From Dysgonomonas sp. HDW5A (GTDB lineage Bacteria; Bacteroidota; Bacteroidia; Bacteroidales; Dysgonomonadaceae), in contig NZ_CP049857.1 in assembly GCF_011299555.1 (NCBI RefSeq), positions 682,001 through 746,000 of the forward strand: a stretch of DNA of 64,000 nucleotides, in the 5' to 3' direction. The notes under the pieces were generated by a model that made no database searches, was not told the origin of the DNA, and saw only the letters and a program-made list of their open reading frames with translations. The translations under genes were made by a program, and so were the position numbers. Each line of letters starts with the position of its first letter. The first letter of the stretch is position 1. This document shows, piece by piece, positions 52,933 through 60,367 of the stretch.

Positions 52933-53409
52933 TCACATTAATAGAAGCGGCAAAATAACTTTGTATATATCCTCACTATTGTTGACCGTATAAATAATAT
53001 TATCCGAAAAAGCAGTACTACGGCCTTCAAACACCTTATTGTCTTTTACAGTGTATACAATATCGAAAACAGAGGTTGAATTACCTTTGTATATCGAATT
53101 GTCTTTTACAGTGTATATGATATTATCTGAAAAAGCAGTACTTCTACCTGCAAATATTTTATTATCTTTTATAGTATATACAACATCAAAAACAGAGGTT
53201 GAATTACCTTTGTATATTGAATTGTCTTTTATTGTGTATATGATATTATCTGAAAAAGCAGTATTTCTGCCATTAAACATCTTATTGTCTTTTATCGTAA
53301 ATACAATATCAAAGACAGAGGTTGAATTGCCTTTATAAAATATATACTCGGAAGCAGAGCTGATAACACTTATAAGGAACAAAGTAGTTATTACTATAAT
53401 CTTTTTCAT
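52933..53409 (-). CDS. Secreted six-repeat beta-flower-type protein with alternating blades
   Basis: A 158-residue protein with a signal peptide (MKKIIVITTLFLISVISSAS) and then six repeats that strictly alternate between type A (IYKGNSTSVFDIVYTIKDN, 20 residues) and type B (KVFEGRSTAFSDNIIYTVKDN, 21 residues), giving three A-B pairs. It is a paralogue of the five-repeat protein at 52396. The C-terminal tail (DIYKVILPLLLM) is unexpectedly hydrophobic. The DNA-level A-B unit of 123 bp is repeated almost exactly, showing recent duplication. Function unknown. Confidence 0.75.
   Translation of the reverse strand: MKKIIVITTLFLISVISSASEYIFYKGNSTSVFDIVFTIKDNKMFNGRNTAFSDNIIYTIKDNSIYKGNSTSVFDVVYTIKDNKIFAGRSTAFSDNIIYTVKDNSIYKGNSTSVFDIVYTVKDNKVFEGRSTAFSDNIIYTVNNSEDIYKVILPLLLM
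52985..53335. repeat. 123-bp coding tandem repeat (almost three units)
   Basis: Repeat region of the six-repeat protein. Each unit contains a TATATCGAATTGTCTTTTAC-type segment and an AAAAAGCAGTA segment; spacing between equivalent positions is 123 bp. Confidence 0.85.
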
Positions 53410-53555
53410 AATTAATAGATTTGTATGTTGCTTTGACTAATAAACGATAAATAGGTTTAATGCATATATATTATAAAACTAATAACTTTTTCAAAATCTT
53501 CACTAAAAGAGTTCGAGACTTTTGTCTCTAATCTTAACATAGATTCGATTAGGTT

Positions 53556-53591
53556 TGAAAAAACAGAAGATAGCCAATAGGCTATCTTCTG
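53556..53591 (-). terminator. Intrinsic terminator of the susC-susD operon
   Basis: A 12-bp stem (CAGAAGATAGCC 53564-53575 with GGCTATCTTCTG 53580-53591, loop AATA) with a T-rich tail on the minus strand, 61 bp past the SusD-like stop. Confidence 0.85.
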
Positions 53592-53651
53592 AAAATTATA
53601 TAGAACTTATGTTAATCTATTTTTGACCTTCCTTTTAGTTCAGATCTTAAA

Positions 53652-55118
53652 TTACAAGTTAGGGTTATTTGTCGATTCCGTAGATGGTATCGAAAATAAA
53701 TAATAGGTACTATTAGGAACAAAGTCTTTACCATCAGGTAATTTTGTCACTGTATGCCCTTGCATTTTGATCGTCTGACTTCCCGGGATTAATGTTCCTG
53801 AAGGAACCTCTTTCCTTACTACTGCCTTTTGGCGTCTAAGAATATCAGATAAAGCAAATCCCTCGCCAAAAAGCTCTTTACGTCTCTCTATCAGAATTTC
53901 TTCGATAAGCTGTTGTTTTGATAAACCTGCCAGATCAGGTGTCGCTGCTCCACGCTGAGTTCTTAACTCATTCAGTTTAGCTATGGCATTACTCAATTGA
54001 TTTAATTCAGCAAAGGCTTCCGCTTCGATCAATACTTGTTCTGCCTTTCTCATTAATACAATATCTCCAGTTTCGTTTGATCGCATTACAAATTTTTTAT
54101 ACATCAATCCACCTAAGAAACGAGTTGTATCCCATTCGAATAATCTGAATCTAACATCGCCTGCATCGTTATTAAATAAATCCTTAAAATAAGGATCAGC
54201 CATAAAGCTGTAATAACCCGAAGCTTTCGAAGAGACGTCTTTAAATTGGAAACTATAACTAGCTACATTTTGATCTGCCGTTTGCCCGTGTCCCCATATC
54301 CATTCTGCATTATTATAATCATTAAAGCCCTTAAAATAATCTTCCTGTGCCATCCATTTATAAGCAGATTGAGCCTCATTTGCATATTTTTGAGCTTGTG
54401 CCCATCTGTTTGTTTGTAGATAGAGGCGTGCAAGAAGACCCGCAACTACATTCTTATCCATTTTATATTTCAAGCCACCTCTATCGTATGTTCCTAAATT
54501 ATTGTATGCAGCTAATAGATCAGTTTCGGCTTGTTTGTAAACGTCCTTTACCTGACTGCGTGGTTTTCCTACAGTTTCTGTAGTCGAAGGCTCTGTATAG
54601 ATTGGTACAGACAAGGCTGTAGAATCTTTAGCATAAGCAAAATTGTAGAATGTTACTAAATTGAGATATAAATATCCCCTTAAAGCTTGTGCCTGAGCTT
54701 TTATTCTAGCTTTCTGTTTCTCATCTCCAGGAACACCATCTATTCTGGTTATCAAACTGTTGGTATTATCTATCCCTTTGTATGCAAACGTCCAGATTGC
54801 AGTCACTGTTGTTGCAGTGGTGTTCGACATATTTGTAAATGAGTAGTGAGCAAGATAGCCATATTTACCGGGTTGCAGAGCCGCATCGTTACCCATAGCA
54901 TCGCTGGTTAAAAGGACAGTCGTGAAACCGGGGTTTTGATAAGTGGAGTAGGTATCCCACAAATACCTCCATGTCCCGTTCAGGACATTATCTGCATTAT
55001 CTGCATTTTGAAATACTAAATCGCTATTGACAGCATTAGTAGGAACCACATCCATTTCGCAAGAATTGAAGTTGACTGCTAGTAAGATTCCTAAAAGTGA
55101 ATATATATATATTTTCAT
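53652..55118 (-). CDS. SusD/RagB-family nutrient-binding lipoprotein
   Basis: A 488-residue outer-membrane lipoprotein: signal peptide with a lipobox-like FNSC (Cys at about 20). The N-terminal EMDVVPTNAVNSDLVF and the C-terminal helical region (LRGYLYLNLVTFYNF, LYLQTNRWAQAQKYANEA, LIEEILIERRKELFGEGF ALSDILRR) are typical of RagB/SusD. It caps the SusC-like channel encoded directly upstream (20-bp gap) and binds its ligand. No glycosidase, protease or regulator gene lies nearby, so the ligand is not predictable. Confidence 0.92.
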   Translation of the reverse strand: MKIYIYSLLGILLAVNFNSCEMDVVPTNAVNSDLVFQNADNADNVLNGTWRYLWDTYSTYQNPGFTTVLLTSDAMGNDAALQPGKYGYLAHYSFTNMSNTTATTVTAIWTFAYKGIDNTNSLITRIDGVPGDEKQKARIKAQAQALRGYLYLNLVTFYNFAYAKDSTALSVPIYTEPSTTETVGKPRSQVKDVYKQAETDLLAAYNNLGTYDRGGLKYKMDKNVVAGLLARLYLQTNRWAQAQKYANEAQSAYKWMAQEDYFKGFNDYNNAEWIWGHGQTADQNVASYSFQFKDVSSKASGYYSFMADPYFKDLFNNDAGDVRFRLFEWDTTRFLGGLMYKKFVMRSNETGDIVLMRKAEQVLIEAEAFAELNQLSNAIAKLNELRTQRGAATPDLAGLSKQQLIEEILIERRKELFGEGFALSDILRRQKAVVRKEVPSGTLIPGSQTIKMQGHTVTKLPDGKDFVPNSTYYLFSIPSTESTNNPNL

Positions 55119-55138
55119 TTAAATAATTTTTTAATATT

Positions 55139-58100
55139 TTAGAATGAAAGATTAAGTCCAAATGAAATTGTCTTCATGGCCGGATATCTATAATATGAAA
55201 TACCATTGACAGCTTGTTCCGGATCCATTCCTTGTTCACCAAAAATTGTAAACAGATTTTCGGCTTGAGCAAACACACGTAAGTTCGATACCCCTATTTT
55301 ATGCAATAGGGGTTTTGGAACAGTGTATCCCAAATTAACATTTCTTAATCTTAAGTAATCTGCATCGACAAGAAAGCGAGTCGAAGTACTAGTCAATGAA
55401 TTAGCTGTCGATGTTATCATGCGCGAGACATCAGTATCTCTATTCTCTGGTGTCCATCGATTCAATAGATCTTCCGACATCGCACGTCCGGCATTAGAAC
55501 CATAATTCATTATCATCAATTTATCTCTATTGTATATTTTCCCACCCAATGCATAAGCAAATAATGCTGAGAAATCAAAATCGCGATATGTGAAGCTGGT
55601 ACTAAATCCACCAACTAAATCGGGCAGAGAGCTTCCCGCTGTAATTCTGGAAGTAGTATTGTTGGCTTCATTATAGCTTTTCGTTTTCACGCGGCTTCCA
55701 TCCGCAACCGTCTTATACCATTGTGGCATACCATCTTCGGGATCGACCCCTGCCCATTCCACTAGAAAGAAATCGTATATAGAACCTCCTTTAGTTAGTA
55801 TATTAAAACCATTTGATGATACTATCGGATCTTGAGGCAATTTGGTTATTGTGTTTTTGAAATGTGTTGTATTTGCCGAAACTGTCCATGTAAGACTATT
55901 TGTTTTAATAAGAACACCTGTCAAAGAGATTTCGTAACCGACATTCTTCAAGGCTCCCACATTGGCTGTATATCCGTTATAGCCTATAGACGGTGGTTTT
56001 GGTAGAGAAAAGAGTAAATCTTTGGAACGGCGCACGAAAAATTCGAATGAACCTGATAACCTGTTATCGAAAAATCCAAAATCGGTACCTAGGTTAAAAT
56101 TTAAATTTGTCTCCCACTTCAAATTTTTATTAGACAGAGTTGTTCTTACAAATCCTGATTCCCCTAAATTACTGTTAATATCGAATAGGTCTTGATAAGC
56201 ATAATAATTTCTGCTTAGACTACTATTTTGAATCTGGTCATTACCCTGACCTCCATAGCTGGCACGTAGTGTCAATTTGGTTACTTGGCTTACATCAATT
56301 AAGAAATTTTCTTGCGAGAGTCTCCATGAACCGCCTACCGACCAGAAAGTACCCCAACGAGAGTCGGGTGCGAATTGAGATGATCCGTCCGTTCTGATCG
56401 ATGCAGAACCATAGTATTTGTTGTTATAGTTATATTCGGCATTGGCGAAAAAACTCAGCAACTTATACTTATCCGAGAAACCTCCAAAAGAGTTTAACTG
56501 ACTGGCTGCATCGGGCTCTGTTAAGCCTAGTGCAGGCAGTCCGCTACGCTCACCCGAAATGAATGTTGTATTATATTCATAATACTCTTGTCCTGCCATA
56601 AGTTTCAGATTATGGGCTGTATTTATTTTAGTTGTATAAACCAAAATATTATTACCTGTAAATCCTGTTGTTTTTCTGTTTAATTTAGCGACTGTTCCTG
56701 GATAACCATTTTCAGAAGCCTCTCCATATTCAGGATTAGCATAATCATGATCGTTGCGATTCGTATAATCCAGATTAGCACTGGCCTTATAAGTAAGACC
56801 TTTATACAAATCAAATTCGATAGAAGCTCTTAACGATGCTACATCACGAGACACCTTATTAAAGTCATAATGAGAAGACCCCAGAGCGTTTTGACCTCTT
56901 AAAGCTGCAGATGGTCTATACAATCCAAAGTCAGGAGTTTTCACTCCGTCGACCAATGCTCCTGTTTCAGGATCACGTAACCATACAGGATAAAAACTAG
57001 GAATCAGACGTGCAGAATTAAGTGTATTTGAAGTATTACTATCCTCTCCCAGAGGTGCTTTCTGATCGGAGTGAATTAAAGCGATATTTGTAGAAATACG
57101 AATTCCTTTTCTTATTTCTGAATTAAGATTTACACGACCTGTATACCTTTTAAAACCTGATGCCAAAGCAATACCTTGATCATCCAGATAACCTAACGAA
57201 ATATAGTAAGTCGAATTTTCACTACCTCCAGATATATTTACTTGAGCTTCGGTACGGTTTGCATCCTGTGTATATGCATCAGACCAGTTATCATTCCACA
57301 AAGGGACTGCTCCCGCTACAATTTTACCGTCTAAACCAACAGGCTCAGCATATTTACTCCCATAAGGATTGATACCCAAGTTGCCTACTATATTGGAAGA
57401 TGCATATTTTGCAGCCACATCTGCCGACTCTTTGTTATTGTATAAACGTTGATTTCTTAAAGCCTCCCAATAGAGTTCCCAATACTGATCGGTACTAACT
57501 TGTTTATAATCGGCCACTGCACGGGAAGATACCCCATATACAAAGCTGGCATCAATCTTTGCTTTATTTGCTTTTACTCCTTGTTTAGTCGTTATTATTA
57601 TAAGTCCGTTAGCTGCACGAGAACCATAAATAGAGGTAGAGGCGGCATCTTTCAAAACATTGATAGATTCAATATCCGCAGGGTTCAGTGAATTCAAGGC
57701 GCCGTCAAATGGAGCACCATCTACTATATACAAGGGTGTACTTGCGGCATTAACAGAACCTATGCCTCTAATATAAATATTAGCATCAGACCCCGGCTGA
57801 CCGGATGATGATATAGACTGAACTCCGGATGCGGCTCCTTGTAGTAAACGGGTTACACTACTGACTTGTGCCCTCTCAATTTCTTTTTTTCCGACTGTTG
57901 AAGCAGAACCTGTGAATCCGGCTTTAGAGGCTGTACCGTAGGCCACGACAATTATATCGTCTAGCTCTTTAACATCAGGCTCTAGTGATACATTCAATTT
58001 GTCACTTGATACTGTTATTTCTTTTACTCCATATCCCAAAAATGAGAATCGAAGTACCTGCGATTTCTCTGCATTTATGGAGTAAGTTCCATCGACATTG

Positions 58101-58255
58101 GTTGCAGTACCGGTTGTAGTTCCTTTTATTGAGACGGAAACACCTGGTAAAGGTTCACCATTTTCATCTGTAACTTTACCCTTTACCACATAGTTTTGTG
58201 AAAAAGCAAAAGTGCTAAATAAGATGAAAAAAATAAATAGTAATTTGGTTTTCAT
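55139..58255 (-). CDS. SusC/RagA-family TonB-linked outer-membrane transporter
   Basis: A 1038-residue outer-membrane transporter: signal peptide (ending AFSQ), carboxypeptidase-like domain (VKGKVTDENGEPLPGVSVSI), SusC-type plug entry (LDDIIVVAYGTASKAGFTG, with NVLKDAASTSIYGSRAANGL) and a ~800-residue barrel ending MKTISFGLNLSF. It imports a ligand captured by the SusD-like protein, powered by TonB. It is the first gene of a two-gene operon, behind a ~950-bp intergenic region. Confidence 0.94.
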   Translation of the reverse strand: MKTKLLFIFFILFSTFAFSQNYVVKGKVTDENGEPLPGVSVSIKGTTTGTATNVDGTYSINAEKSQVLRFSFLGYGVKEITVSSDKLNVSLEPDVKELDDIIVVAYGTASKAGFTGSASTVGKKEIERAQVSSVTRLLQGAASGVQSISSSGQPGSDANIYIRGIGSVNAASTPLYIVDGAPFDGALNSLNPADIESINVLKDAASTSIYGSRAANGLIIITTKQGVKANKAKIDASFVYGVSSRAVADYKQVSTDQYWELYWEALRNQRLYNNKESADVAAKYASSNIVGNLGINPYGSKYAEPVGLDGKIVAGAVPLWNDNWSDAYTQDANRTEAQVNISGGSENSTYYISLGYLDDQGIALASGFKRYTGRVNLNSEIRKGIRISTNIALIHSDQKAPLGEDSNTSNTLNSARLIPSFYPVWLRDPETGALVDGVKTPDFGLYRPSAALRGQNALGSSHYDFNKVSRDVASLRASIEFDLYKGLTYKASANLDYTNRNDHDYANPEYGEASENGYPGTVAKLNRKTTGFTGNNILVYTTKINTAHNLKLMAGQEYYEYNTTFISGERSGLPALGLTEPDAASQLNSFGGFSDKYKLLSFFANAEYNYNNKYYGSASIRTDGSSQFAPDSRWGTFWSVGGSWRLSQENFLIDVSQVTKLTLRASYGGQGNDQIQNSSLSRNYYAYQDLFDINSNLGESGFVRTTLSNKNLKWETNLNFNLGTDFGFFDNRLSGSFEFFVRRSKDLLFSLPKPPSIGYNGYTANVGALKNVGYEISLTGVLIKTNSLTWTVSANTTHFKNTITKLPQDPIVSSNGFNILTKGGSIYDFFLVEWAGVDPEDGMPQWYKTVADGSRVKTKSYNEANNTTSRITAGSSLPDLVGGFSTSFTYRDFDFSALFAYALGGKIYNRDKLMIMNYGSNAGRAMSEDLLNRWTPENRDTDVSRMITSTANSLTSTSTRFLVDADYLRLRNVNLGYTVPKPLLHKIGVSNLRVFAQAENLFTIFGEQGMDPEQAVNGISYYRYPAMKTISFGLNLSF

Positions 58256-58715
58256 TAATTGTAAACGGTTTGTAAATAAAAAAATATTTGATATCCCATT
58301 TCATGTATCACAAATGGAAAATAGTTTCTAAAAGGAGGTCAAATACAAATATTACTTTGAAAAAAAATAGAATTAGTAGATAATTTTCTTCAGAGCAAGA
58401 GTGAAAGATTAACTTCATTTCAATAATTTTTCTGAAAAGTAAATAATTTTCACAAAAATAATTTGTTTGTAAAACTAAACAAATACCATAAATATGGTAT
58501 ATCAATACACTACCCCCTATACTACATTTAATTTTTATTAACATGTCGCTTTCTTTTCGTAACGATAATTTATTGAGAACACACTACAATCCATTCAGCA
58601 TCAGACATATAAAATAGATGTTATTCTAAAATAAGAGTATACCCTAAAATCGCGAACCAAAAGCGGCCTGTCCAGATAAGTCTGAGGTTATATCTTTGAT
58701 AGTCTAAAATATACT

Positions 58716-58892
58716 TTATATTCGTGTCTCTACTAAAGAACAAAATATTTCAAGGCAATATATAAATTCATCAAAAACGAAAGATATAATATCTGATCTA
58801 TCTTCTTTTGCCTTCGAAACTTTACATTTCTGCTTAAACGCATCTTCTAATTGAGATGCACTAGAGTTGGTTTCCAATACTTCATCATTAAT
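58716..58892 (-). pseudogene. Possible decayed ORF in the susC upstream region
   Basis: On the minus strand a 58-codon open frame with no ATG ends at TAA (58716-58718). It encodes a plausible helical sequence (SSASQLEDAFKQKCKVSKAK, then SDIISFVFDEFIYCLEIF). The upstream boundary is a TAA two codons before. The sequence looks like a gene fragment, but chance is not excluded. Confidence 0.25.
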
Positions 58893-59154
58893 TTATTTAT
58901 GAATCTAGCCTAACTTTAACTGTTAAAAATACATTCAACAATAAGATCTCAGGAAATAATCTTTTTTCTCTCCAAATAATATCTTTGTTAAAGAAAAAAC
59001 CACATATTATTAAGCCATAAACACTGCTATAAAACAATATGCAAGATAATATTTAGCAAGCTAAAAAAGACTATCTTTTTCTGTTCTAGACTAATAAAAA
59101 ATAATCTTTCATGCTTTTTTCCTTTTTTTATATACTTTTATTTTTTTATTTGTG

Positions 59155-59162
59155 TACTTTTG
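59155..59162 (+). promoter_or_regulatory. -7 box candidate for the adhesin operon
   Basis: TACTTTTG matches TAnnTTTG, 48 bp before the ATG at 59211. The matching -33 box is not clean (T-rich). Confidence 0.4.
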
Positions 59163-59210
59163 TTCTTTAGAGTAAAGATATTAAAACAACAACGACAATA
59201 AATAACGACA

Positions 59211-59873
59211 ATGAAAAGGATTTTTTTATTTATACTAGGAATCTATAGTATAGGCTTTCTACAAGCACAAGTGGGTGTTAACACTACAGATCCAAAGGTT
59301 AGTTTAGATGTACAAGCTATTGCGACAGATGCGACTACTGCAGAAGGTCTTACAGCTCCTCGACTTACACTTAACCAGTTAGTATCGAAAGATGCTAAAT
59401 ATATTGCCGACCAAACAGGAACAATTGTTTATGTAACTAATACAACCGGTACAACAACCACTAAAACAAGAAAAGTAACTACAGTTGGTTACTATTACTT
59501 CGATGGAACTATCTGGCAACCAATCGGTCCTGATGAAAGCTTACGGTTCTTTTATATGCCGTCAATAATATTACCAACGGACACATCCGACCCAGCATAC
59601 AATACAGGGACACAAACATTTACAATAGATTTATACAAAGCCTATTCAGATCAATTTGCTTTAACTAATTCAGGTACTTCATATAAAAGCCCTGGTGCAA
59701 CTGCTCTCCCTATATCAGCAAGTAATGCTTTGGAATATTTTATAACCTATTACGATAATTCAGTTTTTCAAAGCGTTGCAGTAAGCAATACAGGAGTATT
59801 AACATATAGATTGCCTGCAGAGCTTACTCTTTCGGAAAAAACATTTATGAATATTGTATTCAAAGTAAAATAA
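59211..59873 (+). CDS. Secreted head-domain protein (VGVNTT type), adhesin operon
   Basis: A 220-residue protein with a signal peptide (MKRIFLFILGIYSIGFLQAQ) and the QVGVNTTDPKVSLDVQAIAT start typical of Bacteroidetes surface 'head' proteins; a beta-rich region with GYYYFDGTIWQPIG follows. It is the first of three tightly spaced plus-strand genes (8-bp gap to the next). A surface or secreted role is inferred; the partner is unknown. Confidence 0.65.
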   Translation: MKRIFLFILGIYSIGFLQAQVGVNTTDPKVSLDVQAIATDATTAEGLTAPRLTLNQLVSKDAKYIADQTGTIVYVTNTTGTTTTKTRKVTTVGYYYFDGTIWQPIGPDESLRFFYMPSIILPTDTSDPAYNTGTQTFTIDLYKAYSDQFALTNSGTSYKSPGATALPISASNALEYFITYYDNSVFQSVAVSNTGVLTYRLPAELTLSEKTFMNIVFKVK

Positions 59874-59881
59874 AATAAATT

Positions 59882-60367
59882 ATGAAAATATTTCATACGC
59901 TGATATTATGTTTATGCACTTTATCTGCATATTCGCAGTCTAGCAAAGCAAATAAAACAGATGGAACATATCTGTTTGAAAAAGCTGTATTTACCATTTC
60001 CAATTCTAATTCAAAGTCAGAGGTTGATACCCGTATTATAACCGATCCGGCTTTAGTAGATACAACGGATATGTTTCTTCAGAATATATTTTTGCAGGCT
60101 ACTATCAGTAATGGGATATTATCATTTTGTGTTCTACCAGATCAATCAGAATATACAGTAGAGGACGGAATAATACTGCTTCCGACCAAAGAAAAATCTG
60201 AAGTATCCGCTTTGAAGCATAGTCAAAGGCAATTATCACCTTATTCGTCTTCTTTTAGTGATAATAGATTAACTTTTACCTTTATTTTTCTATATGGAGA
60301 TTCCAATTATGATTTTCCTTTAGAAGGTAAATTGACCATTACCTTAACTAAACAAAAATACGGATGA
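59882..60367 (+). CDS. Secreted hypothetical protein, 161 aa, adhesin operon
   Basis: A protein with a signal peptide (MKIFHTLILCLCTLSAYSQS) and a soluble, beta-rich body (DGIILLPTKEKSEVSAL, LTFTFIFLYGDSNYDF). No family recognised. Its stop overlaps the start of the large adhesin gene by 4 bp (ATGA), so they are translationally coupled. Confidence 0.6.
   Translation: MKIFHTLILCLCTLSAYSQSSKANKTDGTYLFEKAVFTISNSNSKSEVDTRIITDPALVDTTDMFLQNIFLQATISNGILSFCVLPDQSEYTVEDGIILLPTKEKSEVSALKHSQRQLSPYSSSFSDNRLTFTFIFLYGDSNYDFPLEGKLTITLTKQKYG

Larger units (their letters stand above)
58256..59210. other. Long AT-rich intergenic region (955 bp) upstream of the SusC-like gene
   Basis: It separates the minus-strand SusC-like gene from the plus-strand adhesin operon. 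It holds a probable decayed ORF (58716-58892) and the adhesin promoter (59155-59162). The region near 58256-58400 has TTTG-like hexamers on the minus strand, but no box pair I can defend. Confidence 0.5.

Noticed and set aside
52440-53335. Regularly spaced near-identical repeats resembling a CRISPR array
   Set aside because: The 60-bp and 123-bp periods fall inside two open reading frames with signal peptides, there are no unique spacers, and no cas genes are nearby.
53039-53338. Plus-strand open frame of 99 codons
   Set aside because: It is the antisense of the six-repeat beta-flower gene and simply mirrors its repeats.
58308-58544. 78-codon minus-strand frame upstream of the SusC-like gene
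   Set aside because: Highly hydrophobic AT-rich frame (many F, I, L, Y), probably a compositional artefact; no start context or homology is visible.
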